Of a stretch of 64,000 nt of DNA, positions 49,201-60,749 are shown in pieces (the stretch's first letter is position 1; every line of letters starts with the position of its first letter). Under the pieces are notes generated by a model, which did not search any database, was not told the origin of the DNA, and saw only the letters and a list, made by a program, of their open reading frames with translations. This DNA comes from Budorcas taxicolor (lineage: Eukaryota > Chordata > Mammalia > Artiodactyla > Bovidae). The stretch covers positions 129,907,170-129,971,169 of the forward strand of contig NC_068910.1 of assembly GCF_023091745.1 (NCBI RefSeq), read 5' to 3'. A program made the translations under genes and the position numbers.

Positions 49201-52200
49201 ACTAGGGAAGATGCTTCAGAATGATCACTTTGAAGTAAACACGTAGCAGAGAAAAATTTGTGCTGGACACGATAAGCCTGGTGGTGATTTAGTTGCTAAG
49301 TCGTGTCCAACTCTTGTGACCATGGACTGTATCCTGCCAGGCTCCTCTGTCCATGGGATTCTCCAGGCAAGAGTACTGGAGTAGGTTGCCATTTCCTTCT
49401 CCAGGGGATCTTCCCGACCCAGGAATCACACCTCGGTCTCCTGCATTGCAGGCAGATTCTTTTCCGACTGAACTATGAGGGAAGCCCACAACAAGCCTGG
49501 CAGGATTTAAAACAATAAGTAATCGCCTCCCTGTTTATAATTTAAACAATTTGCCTTTTCTCCCCAACACAAGATAGTTTTGATTCTATCTTTGGGGTAT
49601 ACAATTATGTTAATTCTTACTGTTTAATAATGTTAAGTAAATTCATATAGGAACCAAAGATGTTAGCATTAATACTGTTAAATCAAGTTTTTACTTGAGA
49701 CTTTATATATACTTGCTGAGTCTTTTTGACTACTGTCTCTTTTTGAAAAGCTTATCTAATTTTCCTCCTCATTTTTTTCTTCTCTGCATCCTCAAGACCC
49801 TCTTGTTGTTTCTTCTGTGCTCTTGAAAGCGTACGCTGATAGAAGGCTTTAAGTATGTTGTATGTGAACGCTGTGGAGACCACGTGTGCCAAAGTACCAC
49901 TATTTAAGTACCTTTACATCTTGTTAACAATTAAAGATGGCCCTGCCTTTGCAAGTATAATACGAAAAGCATATAGCTAGGTGATTGTCATAGAAACTCA
50001 CAGGCATGGAAACAGATACATTCTAAAATGCATTAAAAGTAATTGCTAGAACAAATTAAGCATATTCAATGGTAAATTTCCCTTTGGAAACCATGTTCAA
50101 AAAAAGTAACCTCAGCGCTTCTTCAAGAAGGACATTATGTATTCTATGTAATAGGAATTCTCTGGACTGTGATGATCCAGTCCTCACTACCTAGGACATA
50201 ATGCTGGCAGCTGAGGAAAAAAGGCACCTCCACTGCAAAGCAGATTGTTAAAAAAAAAAACCAAAAACCGTGGAATGTCAGGCAGAAGCTAACTCAGTTA
50301 TGGGGGCAGAGGTGGGGTTGAACCTAGCAGCGTTCACCGATGTTGAATCACAGAAGAAGGGCTCAGAATAACCTGAGTCATTTGCTAACATTACAGAATC
50401 CAGGTCCTTCTGTCACACGTTATGAATAAAAAGCTCCAGTTGTAGGGCACTTATTCAAAAATTTTTTCAAATACTGTTGGTAATATGAATATGCAGTCAG
50501 GTTTGGGTACTTGGTGATCTAGATGATTTCTAACAACTCTTTCAGATCCAAGATTCTAAACGTTAGTTGAAGGATAATTAAGTGGAAAATAGGTTTAGTT
50601 GTAGAGCACAGGCTCTGGAGTTAGAGCAGCTGGTTCCACCTGTGTAATCTTGGTTTAGTTACTCCTCTCTGCTTCTAGTCTTCATTTTTAAAATGGAGGT
50701 ATTTATAGCACCTATCTTCTAGGATTGATGTGACGATGATGCATGTGAGACAATGTACATAAAGTACTAAAATAGTGTGCCTGGCATTAATAAGTGCTTA
50801 ATACATGTGAGCCACCACCAGCACGGCTGAAATACAAGTACACTGACATACTGTAGAAATCTTATTTGTGAACAGTGACATATAAACCATGACTGAAACT
50901 GCTGGCCAGGATCATTCCCTCAGCAACACTAACTGGCTTATATGAGAACTTTCCTAGCCTTTTTAAAGTCTAGTTTTAATTGAGCTAAATAGCTCAAGAA
51001 GGGACTCAATTCATGGTATATATATATAAATACATATAAACTAATGCTTATGAAGCACTCCTAGTTTTCAGTTTATAATTTTCTCATTTATATGTCTGTT
51101 TCCCTTTAAGGTAAACTCTCAAGTTTAAGAAGCTAAGAGGCTTTTTTAAAGCAAGAATAAACAACGCACAGTATCAGTGACCACTCTTTGTCTTCTTAGT
51201 TATTTTGATTTTGGTGTGATTTTTAAAGATCTTTTCAAGAAAAAGCCTGTGACTTACATTAGAACAAAGTCTGAACATTGCAACAGATCAGCACACAAGC
51301 AGGCTGTGCCCATCTCATAATTTATATGGCTCCAGTCTTCACTACTGTTTGGATTAAAACCCAAATGCCTGATTCAAATATAACGCTTCTTCTCTGAGTA
51401 TGTAATTTGTGAAGTCTTTGGTTTTGCCTTTTCCTGATAATAAAACAAGCATGCATTAGTGAAAATACACACCAAATTGATCTCTTCTGCATTGAAATCC
51501 TCAGCCAGGAAAGCAGTCCTAGTTAAAACTTCATGACGCTTGTTTTCATGAATCTGATCCAGTTTAGTCCCTATTACCAACAGTGGGATTTGGTTATCAG
51601 CAAACTGTTCCCGGTCATAATCCCTGTGATAAATAATAATGAAGAGGTGAACAGAATTTACCTTTTCTCATGCAGATGTGTAATATTTAAATGTAACTAG
51701 CTTGTACTATTTTACATATACGTCACTAACTCTTGCTCACCCATCACCTGTAAACCTACTTTTCTCCCAATTTCTCACACATGCCTGTTCATTTTTCAAT
51801 CAGTCTTCAGCATCTTTCAAGTTCCAACTATTAATTCAACTACTCAAAATTTGTCCCTGGGTCTTTACGGACTACTTGAATAAACTGAGAGCCCACCAGC
51901 TATATGAAAGTAGGTTGACTGACTTCTAAAACTCTGTCTTCTAAGGCTAACAGCTAAGGAATTTTTCTGAGGAGATATAGAGAGTGGATTCAACCCTCAG
52001 TGGATAGAAAACCCAGAAACCTAGCACGCAGTCAAGCCTTTTGGCAGAGGGGAATGCCAAGCTTCTGGGTACCTTCTGGAGTACACATAAGCTTTACATC
52101 CATCATACTTATTTCTGTCTGTGAATAGCAAAGAAAAATAGATCATTTCAGGAAAATAAGAAATAGGAATGCTGAGGCCAGAATAAATCACCCATAGCTG

Positions 52201-55200
52201 ATGCTACCCTGGGGAAAGATGGATTCAACAAATGGAAAGGGAAAGAAACAGAAAACAGCTTAAATGTAAAATGAATAGTAAAAGGAAAGAATTAAGCAAC
52301 AAATAGTTGTCTGTCCTGACATGACAGCCATGGAGTCACAGGACAGGCAGTAAGAATCACTTGGGGTTGGTGGCCTTGGGTCACTCTATTACTGAAAGGA
52401 ACATAGAGTCCAATATTATTCAGTTAATATAAATTCTACTCACGTATGAGAAATAAAACAGATTTGGATTTCTGACATATTATAAGCTCAGTTTATAACA
52501 GTCAGCAAAATCTGGTTGCAACACCGTATGTTAGTAAATCAATATTGCATAACCCAACCAATACAAACCAGGTGAGCATAGCTTTTTCCTTCTTTTGGTA
52601 TTACTTTTCTTTCTCTTTAAATAATCTAAATCTTGTGTGTATGTGTGTGCAAAATTACCAAATCTTTTTGCCCTTCAACCTTACAGAGCCTCAATTACTG
52701 TTCAGCCTTGGAGCACAATTATTTGAACTATTTTACCTCCCATTTCATAAAAATATTATCATTCTAATTACTGCATCAAAACCAATAACAGTTTGAGTTC
52801 AAGGCTTTTGTTTCTTCTTACCAACATCAATGCTGACTTAGGAGACATGGTCCAAAACTGAAAATTGCTTTATCAGAGAATAAAGTTCTTTAAAAAAAAC
52901 AGTATATGTTTATTTATTTGGTTGTACCAAGTCTTAGTTGCAGTGTGCGAATTCTTATTTGAGGCATGTGGGATCTAGTTCCCTGACCAGGGATTGAACC
53001 TTGGGTTCCCTGCATTGGGAGTGTGGTGTCTTAGCTACTAGACTGACAAGGAAGTCCCGAGAATAAAGCTTTAGAAAGGGTCCTCCTTTAGGACTTTTCC
53101 GCCCCATACTCTAACTTTGGCTTACATACAAATTTTTGTATGTATTTTAACAAACATCATCTTTGACAGATATATTTCTGTCACTTGCAGTCTTTCATAA
53201 TCCCTTGCAAGTTAACATACATATGTTTATTGTATATATGTAACATAACATATATGTTACATGAAATATATATATAAAAATATATACACACACAATCTGT
53301 TTTCTCATTTCCTTTTTTAGCTTTCCTTTTCGCTCATTTTCTTTCATTAAATCTTATATCCAATTTGAAACTTGGTAATGAAATCCTTTTTTTTCTTTTT
53401 AAATCATTAGGTAAAAAACAAATTAGGAATTTTATCATGAATGGATAAGGCTGATAACACCTTAACATCAAAAGAGACAGATAACCAGCCAGGTTTTCGT
53501 ATTACACGTACAATACCACTTTGACAAAAACAAAAAACCTTGCATCTTTCAGACTACTGTATTTATCTACCATTTTGGAGAAGATAAGAATTCAGAAAAA
53601 CAAATAATTTGGAATGAGACACTCAGATACAAAAGTCATCCTCAACTAAACCCTCACAACATTATAACTAATTCAAAGTGAATTACAGATCTAGAAGGAA
53701 ACCAAAAACTAGAAAACTCCTAAAAAGAAACACAGATTAGGCAAACAATTGTTATACGTGATTCTCAAAACACAATACATAAAGGAAAAAAACAGAGAAA
53801 CTAGATTTCATCAAAATGAAAAACTATTGTTTTGTGAGAGATACTGCTAAGAGAATGAAAAGACAAACTACAGACTGGGAGAAAATATTTGCAAATCAAA
53901 CATCTTCCAAAATGGTTATTTTGGAAGGTACATTCTTATGACTGCTATAGCATTTCAAACCAATTGTGAAGTAATTTGGGCTTACCCATTTGTTACCAAG
54001 ACTCCAGTTGGCACCAAATCCCTATTTAGAGCTTCCAACGACCAACGGTACAAGTTTTGGGATGACTTCTTATTTGTTAAGTCATGTACTAAAATAATAC
54101 CTAAAATAATCAGAGAAAATAATGTCAATATTTTAACATTTCCTCTTCATTTCACAAGTGACAAAGCATTAGATTCCTTAATGAATGCATTCTGGTATGA
54201 CTAACAAACTCAGACATGATTATTTAAAAATTTCCTCTGTAAATTCTTGCAAATAATTAACTAAATTTTTTTCTTTGTCAGTTCTATAACTAAAAAAAAT
54301 TCTACAAGGGCTGACAAAAATTTCATTAAGCTTTTAGAATGTCTTTTCTTCCTTCATTAAACACTTAATGAGTGCCTACTCTGCCTGGTCCTAATTACAG
54401 AACTACTTCATCAATAAAAAGAATCAAAACTACTTTAAGTATATAGGAAATTATATTCATTCAAAAAGATTATTTTTCTACACTATGCATCTGTCATAGA
54501 CATCATACATACACCTATTATTTACAGTCATTAAAATATTTAATAATAAAAATTTATTTAAATGGTACTGATTTAATTTGATACAAATTCCTATTCTTTA
54601 GCTGACAAGATGTTTTCTTGTAGGTTACCTGGACCTAAACTTAAAAGTCTAATAATTTAGTTCTCTGAATTAATGCCTAGCTATGTGAGCTTGCTCAATC
54701 TATAAGAGATTTAGTTAAAACACAGCAAAAGAAATATGCCACAAGGAGATAGGAAAAGATAGTTAAGAAGTATGAATAGTAGAAAATAGATGGACTTTCT
54801 AGAGATTGAGAAAAACTGTAAAATATAATGAAGTTGAGAAGTACAATTAAATAGAATCAGCTAAGATCCTAGACAGAAAGGCAAAGCAGGTAATTATGAT
54901 ACAATATATACAATAGAGGAAATGTTTTAATGCCTAGTGAAATTTAGAGTATCATCTTGTGGTCGAGACTATATGTTTTTAAACAAACCCCAACTCTTTC
55001 AAAAGCAGAGACATTACTTTGCTGACTAAGGTCTGTCTAGTCAAGGCTATGGTTTTTCCTGTGGTCATGTATGGATGTGAGAGTTGGACTGTGAAGAAGG
55101 CTGAGCACTGAAGAATTGATGCTTTTGAACTGTGGTGTTGGAAAAGACTCTTGAGAGTCCCTTGGACTGCAAGGAGATCCAACCAATCCATTCTGAAGGA

Positions 55201-58200
55201 GATCAGCCCTGGAATTTCTTTGGAAGGAATGATGCTAAAGCTGAAACTCCAGTACTTTGGCCACCTCATGCGAAGAGGTGACTCACTGGAAAAGACTCTG
55301 ATGCTGGGAGGATTGGGGGCAGGAGGAGAAGGGGACCACAGAGGATGAGATGGCTGGATGGCATCATTGACTTGACGGACGTGAGTCTGAGTGAACTCCG
55401 AGAGTTGGTGATGGACAGGGAGGCCTGGAGTGCTGCGATTCATGGGGTCGCAAAGAGTCGGACACGACTGAGCAACTGAACTGAACTGAACTGAACTCTT
55501 TCCTATATTACCCAGATTCTACTGTGAAGAAAGAATGTGAAACTGATGATTCTCCCATCTTCAAGATGTAAGATATGTAAATATGAAAAGAGAAGGACAT
55601 GAGAGTTAGAATTATTTGGCTCCTCTAGGTTTTACAGACACTGTACAACTAAGGTGCTTGTGCAAGTTATAGCTGACTAGTTCCAGGTCGCTTAAGTTAA
55701 ATCTGCGTTTCTCCTGGCATCTGGAACAAATAGAGATCTGATACTGGCCCCCTGGTCCAACTGCATTCACTCTACCTTCCTCAATGAGGGGCTCTAATAC
55801 ACATTAAGGCAACAAGGGCAGACTGAAAAAGGAATAAAGAGCTACTATTTAAGATTATAGCTAATATTTATTCAGTATTTATGTACTACATACTGTGCTT
55901 TCCGTGTGTCATCTAATTTGATTTTCAGAACAGTTCAATGAAATAAGAATTATTATCTTTATTTTACACATGTGGAAACAGGCTCAGAGAGGCTGGTAAG
56001 CGGGGCAGCCAGGATTTGAAATCAAGTAATCTGACAGTAAAAACTGGAGGAAAGCAGAATAAAGTCACTTCAGGGCAAAGGAATGGCAGATACTTTCTCC
56101 TCTCCTTATTTCCTAGGTATAAATACAAACATATGAGTGGGTTTGGCTGGGAGAGTGAAAAAATTACAAAGCCCTAAATGAGTTATTAGATGTTTTGAGG
56201 CTCTCTAGTTATGGCTTTTGAGTTTTTAAGAGCACTGAGCACCCTCTTCCTTATGTCCCTTCTTTCATTTGGGCTGAGAGTCTATGCTTTGTAGACTATG
56301 AGCTAGAAGGGACACAGTGAGGCCCACAGAAGTCAGGGTAACAGCTGATCAGAATATGTGCTAAAACTGAAAGCGAGAGACACTTTACAGGTCTCCTTTA
56401 GGGATTATCAGCCTCAATCGTCACAGTGGGAAGAGGTAGGATACTGAGGGAAGAAAGTTATTGCTAAGAACAGACTGTGTATTTGAATGGAATGATCCTT
56501 ATGCTCTGTTTCTTAGAAAACTAAGGATGGTAGATTGAGTAAAGAACCTTGAATGCTTCTAACAAGAGAAATGTTCCAGAGGTAGGCTCAAAGAACTCAG
56601 AAACCAATTTTTCTCTTTTTTAAAAAAATTAAAGTATCATTGATTTACAATACTGTGTTAGTTTCAAATGTACAGCAAAGTGATTCAGATATATTTATAC
56701 ACATATACATATATATATGAGATTCTTTTCCATTATAGGGTCATTACAAGATATTGAATATAGTTTTCTGTGCTATACACTAGGACCTTATTATCTATTT
56801 TATACATAGTATTTGTATCTGCTAATCCCAAACTCCTAATTTATCCCTCCCTACCTTTCTCTTTGCTAATCATAATTGTGTTTTCTGTGTCTGTGAATCC
56901 CTATTAAGATTGTTCTTAACAGGGATTATTTTTTAAGAAGCAGGAATGTATCTCAGTCTTACCTGTAAAACTAACACAGGGTATATGAAATTACTTCAAT
57001 AATATTCAAGGAAGATACAAATCACTAATGGATAGTAGGTATAAAAAAGATAACCAAATAAATATGGATTTAGATGGGATTTCTTCAGTACTTACTAAGT
57101 TTACAACTCAAAATTCCATGAAGTTTCTAGGATTTGAACAGTCCTTAACTTTATTATTTATTTATAATTTTTATCCTAATTCTTTCTAAAAAAGATCAAA
57201 TAGCAAAAGTGTCATTTATCCAAACTTCTCTTTGCCAAATCAGATTGATACCAATGTTGACAAGTCATTTGACCAATATAATAAACCAGGCCTCATTTCT
57301 TTCTCTCCTGCTCTTTAACATTAGTCACCAACACTATACCTGTCTTATTTGTTTTTTCACTTATATACATTCTATTAATACATGCTATTATCATGTACTT
57401 AATCATGTATTATGATATCATATATTAATGTCACCATCTTTAACTTGGAGAAGGCAATGGCAAGCCACTCCAGTACTCTTGCCTGGAAAATCCCATGGAC
57501 GGAGGAGCCTGGTGGGCTGCAGTCCATGGGGTCGCTATCTTTAACTATTTTGTTTCATTTATGAATATTTTGTTTCTTCAGTTAGACTGTGACACTTTCA
57601 GACAGAATTCTGAGTTAAATGCGATACAGGTCTGATACAACTAACACAACTCATCCTGTATTCTATAGTATGTATCCAGTGACAAGAGCCTTCTCTACTT
57701 TTTGTAGTATCTACTAAACCTTATGATATGGGAGATAAGACATTGAAAGAGGAATATAAGTAATGAAGATGGTACTGAATAATTACAATGCTTACCTATT
57801 ATTGAATAAGATCTAAGTATAGTATAAATGAAGCCCAATTAATAAATAAGCATCTATCAGAAAGGAAGGGTAAGATGCTAAATCTGTTGGTATATCAATC
57901 AAAGAGAAGCTGAAATTATATTTCACAGTAAAATAAAAAGAGATAAAAATTGAATTTAAAAAAGATTAAAAAAAAAACACCAACGGGTAAATCACAGTTG
58001 CCAATAGTTTAGTTCCTTGACACAGAGTAGGCACTCTATGAACTGCAATCATGTCTTATTACACACTTCTATCTGGAAGTCTGCTCCAGGTATTCGTACA
58101 TAACTGGATGAAATTTCTGCACCCCTGAAAACATCCTTAGGTAGCTTTTATAATTACATAGGCCTCTCTCTAAGGAGCAGATGAAAGAATTCTCAGGATC

Positions 58201-58689
58201 TCTGTGACATCTGGCTTAGACCATGAGACTCCTAATGGTATATACTCAGTTGACTAAAGCAACAGCAAGCACTCCCAGGGAACAGTGTTTTGAAAGTTCC
58301 ATGTTTTATGTCGAGTATCTAAAATACAATTTTATGTCTCAATATTTAGTTTATGACAATAATGTAAACAGAGGTACTTAGACAAAGCAAATGTCTAATG
58401 TTCTGAAATACATAGTCAGAATCTAGAAAATACAAACTGGAATGTGTTATGCAGATTTAAGAGCTGTGACTATACTATATCTTTCTTAAACTGAGTCCAG
58501 CATTCCACATCAGATGATCTGAGACCACTAAAATATGGTAAAAATAAAAAAAGCTTTACCATTTACAGAGTTGTAGAATACTGCTCTTGTGCTTTTCACA
58601 CTGCTGGCACTGCCCACAGAGCCTCCAACATCCCATAATTCTATATAGTAGGTCTTCTCTTCTGGAGTTCCTTCTTTGTAGTCATGAAC
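43143..58689 (-). CDS. RABL3: RABL3 gene, exons 3-8 of 8 (5' partial)
   Basis: RABL3 is a small Ras-superfamily GTPase of the Rab-like group, reported to dimerise and to act in lymphoid development and RAS prenylation control. Coding segments join in frame: 58689-58560, 54100-53986, 51623-51473, 47151-47080, 43833-43795 and 43208-43143, ending in TGA. They cover residues 47-236 of the 236-residue human protein. The switch II region motif WDVGG is in exon 3 and the base-recognition motif GTKLD is in exon 5. The P-loop (exons 1-2) lies beyond base 64000. No frameshift or stop is present. It lies about 8.9 kb upstream of HGD on the same strand, as in other mammals. Confidence 0.97.
43209..43794. 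other. RABL3 intron 7
   Basis: 586 bp, AT-rich, with no recognised repeat. Confidence 0.6.
43795..43833 (-). CDS. RABL3: RABL3 exon 7 (39-bp micro-exon, residues 203-215)
   Basis: 39 bp, phase 0 at both ends: VIEKRYFLRDGNQ. The acceptor is ctaacag and the donor GTCTGT, a non-consensus donor. Asp replaces human Glu. Skipping it would keep the reading frame. Confidence 0.96.
44213..44298 (+). repeat. L1 3' end with poly(A)
   Basis: It reads ataattcactctgctgtatt, then aaaccaacacaacagtctaa, and ends in an A-rich tail. This is a short, 5'-truncated L1 copy. Confidence 0.75.
45485..45600 (+). repeat. CHR-2-type tRNA-Glu SINE
   Basis: It starts gacttccctggaggctcaga, has gggttcaatccctggtgggg as B-box, and continues gaactaagatctcacatacc, the CHR plan (not BovA). 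Confidence 0.87.
45735..45935 (-). repeat. Bov-tA SINE
   Basis: Reverse-oriented: gtcacgcagttgtgtctgac to the tRNA head near gagtcaccatggtgg. It is moderately diverged and I see no clear target-site duplication. Confidence 0.93.
47080..47151 (-). CDS. RABL3: RABL3 exon 6 (residues 179-202)
   Basis: 72 bp, phase 0: [20 protein letters not shown], then FFDK. The acceptor is atctcctag and the donor GTAATG. It follows EEINL of exon 5 as in the human protein. Confidence 0.97.
48305..48472 (+). repeat. MIR SINE interrupted by Bov-tA
   Basis: The wording gtgtgacactggttaggtta, then aaatggggatagcaatactc and ggagataatgcatg, is MIR. The Bov-tA begins directly after, with a short MIR-like end (gtactgaaatatt) beyond it near 48700. 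Confidence 0.75.
48473..48689 (+). repeat. Bov-tA SINE
   Basis: Full-length: acctccctggtggctcagat to gagacttcactttctttcac. It is inserted in a MIR, so it is the younger of the two. Confidence 0.95.
49282..49492 (-). repeat. Bov-tA SINE with TSD
   Basis: Reverse-oriented full-length copy. An 8-bp target-site duplication, aagcctgg, lies at 49274-49281 and 49493-49500. Confidence 0.94.
50590..50815 (+). repeat. MIR SINE
   Basis: It has the near-complete order gagcacaggctctggagtta, then ttaaaatggaggtatttata, then gtgcctggcattaataagtg. Confidence 0.85.
51473..51623 (-). CDS. RABL3: RABL3 exon 5 (residues 128-178)
   Basis: 151 bp. One base completes Gly128, then DYDREQFADNQIPLLVIGTK, LDQIHENKRHEVLTRTAFLA and EDFNAEEINL. 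GTKLD is the guanine-recognition (G4) motif in its TKxD form. The acceptor is ttatcacag. The donor is GTGTGTATT, weak beyond the first two bases. Confidence 0.97.
52905..53058 (-). repeat. CHR-2-type SINE
   Basis: Reverse-oriented: ggttgtaccaagtcttagtt, then ctagttccctgaccagggat, with the tRNA head ending gacaaggaagtccc. Confidence 0.85.
53221..53297. repeat. TA/CA-rich low-complexity tract
   Basis: Alternating ta with cacacac, including the inverted repeat atgtaacata / tatgttacat (about 53238-53262), which could form a small hairpin. Confidence 0.75.
53600..53915 (+). repeat. L1 ORF2 fragment
   Basis: Decayed L1 coding sequence: ggaaaccaaaaactagaaaa, tagatttcatcaaaatgaaa, and caaactacagactgggagaa. 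It has no intact frame and ends close to exon 4. Confidence 0.75.
53986..54100 (-). CDS. RABL3: RABL3 exon 4 (residues 90-128)
   Basis: 115 bp. Two bases complete Gly90, then IILVHDLTNKKSSQNLYRWS and LEALNRDLVPTGVLVTN, with two bases of Gly128. The acceptor is gattattttag and the donor GTAAGC. Tyr replaces the first Arg of human NLRRWS, as I recall it. Confidence 0.97.
55001..55493 (-). repeat. ART2A SINE with TSD
   Basis: Near full-length, reverse-oriented, ending in the (gaact)n head. It carries a piece of the BovB (RTE) reverse-transcriptase reading frame, which explains the open frames on both strands here. A 9-bp target-site duplication, aactctttc, lies at 54992-55000 and 55494-55502. 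Confidence 0.95.
55858..56035 (+). repeat. MIR SINE
   Basis: It reads agctaatatttattcagtat, then cagaacagttcaatgaaata and acaggctcagagaggctggt, the MIR order. Confidence 0.82.
56630..56900 (-). repeat. Artiodactyl L1 3' end
   Basis: The reverse complement of the L1 3' UTR: attgatttacaatactgtgt, then gtacagcaaagtgattcaga, and ggaccttattatctatttta. It includes an internal (ta)n. Confidence 0.87.
57446..57536 (-). repeat. Solo BovA unit with perfect TSD
   Basis: A 91-bp BovA core (ggagaaggcaatggcaagcc to gtccatggggtcgct) with no tRNA head and no second monomer. A perfect 10-bp target-site duplication, atctttaact, lies at 57436-57445 and 57537-57546. Confidence 0.93.
58560..58689 (-). CDS. RABL3: RABL3 exon 3 (residues 47-89)
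   Basis: 130 bp: VHDYKEGTPEEKTYYIELWD, VGGSVGSASSVKSTRAVFYN and SVN, then one base of Gly90. WDVGG is the G3/switch II motif of the GTPase fold. The acceptor is gatttgttag and the donor GTAAAG. This is the most 5' RABL3 exon in the window. Confidence 0.97.
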
Positions 58690-58759
58690 CTAACAAATCA
58701 ATCCATCAGAATAATTATTATAGCCACTAAGAAAACTGGTAAGCCTCCTCATTCCAGCT

Positions 58760-60690
58760 TAAAGCACTGGACCTTTCCATATCAGCAGCTTACCCTCTGA
58801 CTTTGATTACCACCTCCCATCTTTTCAGCTTCTCCCTACTACTCCAACTCTAATAATAATTTCTGACCCAAAAGGTTCCTACAGTTCATTGTTCCTAACA
58901 TCTTCCAAAATTCTCCCTTCCACTTCCAAATCTTCACTTCCTTCCTAACAAAGCAAAAGTTCCACTATTTGTCGTTTTTGTCACTCCTTCCCCACCCCAC
59001 AACATAGTATTCACCAAACATTTCAACCTTGGTTATATCCACCTTTTCCTGTATTCCATGTCTGCAACTGGATATAATGTTCAGAAAAATATAAATTCAA
59101 GCTAACTGGATTCATTTTAAATTCCAGTCTACCTTTGAAGCTGTCCTTTAGTCAGTTCCATAGTTGACTTCTACTTTTCCTCTCCTTTCACACTTACTCG
59201 TCTTTTTCAAATTTCCAATAATTCTCTCCTATCCTCAAGCACAGCTGATAAGCTTGCTTCCCAAGACAGAAGCAATCAGAAAAGAATGTCTATAACCTGC
59301 TCTTCCCTTATCTATCTACTCTCTGCATCTGTACCCATATAATCTGCTTTCCTTGCAGCTCTTATAGATAACTGTCTGTGTCCCTAAGGCCAAATCCCCT
59401 TCTTAAGCATGAAATCCCATTTCTTCTTTCTTATCGAAGAGGTAGCTCTATCAATTCTCTTTTTCATCATCAAAATTTTCCTCTCTGTTGGATAATTCCC
59501 ATCATCAAACATGCCATAATTTTTCCCATCTTAAAACTTGACCTCATGTCTTCCCTTAGCTACCATACCACTTCTCTATTCCTTTTTATAACAACAGCCC
59601 TCCAAAGAGTTGTCTCTTCTCAACTGTCTCTGGTTCTTTTCTTTACATTCTCTTTTGAACCCAGTCCTGTCATACCGTTTGTCCCAATCACCCCACTGAA
59701 ATATTCCTTATCAAGGTCACTAATAGTCTCCATATTGCTAAATCCAATGATCAATGAACAGTTTTCATCTTACTCTACTATCTGATAAAACTAGTCACTC
59801 CTCTTTCAGTACTTTTTTCACTTAACTTATAGGATATCATACTGTTCTGCTTTTCTTCCCACCTCACCGTCTAATCCGTTTCTGTCTCCATTTGGGTTGT
59901 CCTCATTTGCCTACCCTCTAATTGTTAGAGTGTTCCAAGGTTTAGTTCTTGAGTCTATCAACATCTGCTTTTTTGACAATATCATCTAACCTTATGATTT
60001 AAAATGTCATAAATATGTCGATGAGCTTCCCTGGTGGCTCAAATGGTAAAGAATCCGTCTGCAATTTACATCCATGCTGGATCAGTCCATTCCACCTCAG
60101 ACTTATCAGTCCATATCACCAGACTACAATTGGGATGTCTAAAAGGCACCTCAAATTTTACATATTTAAAAATAATATCTCAATCTGCCTCCCACACCCA
60201 TTCTCCTCCCATTTTCTCTGCTTCAGTAAGAGGCAATTCTAGCCTTCTAGTTAAGATTGAATTCTTAACTTAAAACTTAACTCCTGTCACACTACATATC
60301 TGATTGTCAGAAAATCCTGTTGCTTTTGTCTTAAAAATATACCCAAGACCCATTCATTTCTCACCATCTCTACTACTAACACCCTCAAAGCCTCTAACCA
60401 TCTCTTTGCCTGAATTAATGTAATCATCTCCTAACTGCTTTCCCCACTGGAGCCTCAGTGACTCACTTTCCCACCACTCTCCGTTTGTTCTAGTGTGGTC
60501 ATTTCAAAATGCAACTTAGATCATATCCCCCTTCAATTCAAAACTCTCCAATGTCTTTTACTTAGAGTAAACTCTAAAATCTCTCTCTCATGGTCTAGAC
60601 TTTATAAGCATTTATTGCTTGTACCATATTATTACTCAGAAATGAAATCTGATATACAGCAACCTTATCTATTAGAATATAAAACAAGAA
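58760..60690 (+). repeat. L2 LINE, long decayed ORF2 tract
   Basis: Pyrimidine-rich on the plus strand. Order and wording follow L2 reverse-transcriptase sequence: aggtcactaatagtctccat, agagtgttccaaggtttagt, ttgggatgtctaaaaggcac and tctccaatgtcttttactta. It has many stops and indels. The boundaries, especially the left one, are approximate. Confidence 0.75.
60024..60066 (+). repeat. Bov-tA head fragment
   Basis: Only gagcttccctggtggctcaa and about 22 further bases of the tRNA-like head are present, inserted in the L2 tract. The BovA unit is absent. Confidence 0.85.
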
Positions 60691-60749
60691 CCGGATTATA
60701 GCATGATGGTTCAGGGGTGTACATCGGAGTCTTTCAAGAATTTGTCTGT

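Larger units (their letters stand above)
47152..51472. other. RABL3 intron 5
   Basis: 4.3 kb, AT-rich. It contains a MIR split by a Bov-tA (48305-48689), a second Bov-tA (49282-49492) and another MIR (50590-50815). The rest is unrecognised. Confidence 0.7.
51624..53985. other. RABL3 intron 4
   Basis: 2.4 kb. It contains a CHR-2 SINE (52905-53058), a TA/CA-rich tract (53221-53297) and an L1 ORF2 fragment (53600-53915). Confidence 0.7.
54101..58559. other. RABL3 intron 3
   Basis: 4.5 kb. It contains an ART2A (55001-55493), a MIR (55858-56035), an L1 3' end (56630-56900) and a solo BovA unit (57446-57536). Confidence 0.75.

Noticed and set aside
54979..55443. 154-codon minus-strand ORF
   Set aside because: It lies almost entirely within the ART2A at 55001-55493 and simply translates the repeat.
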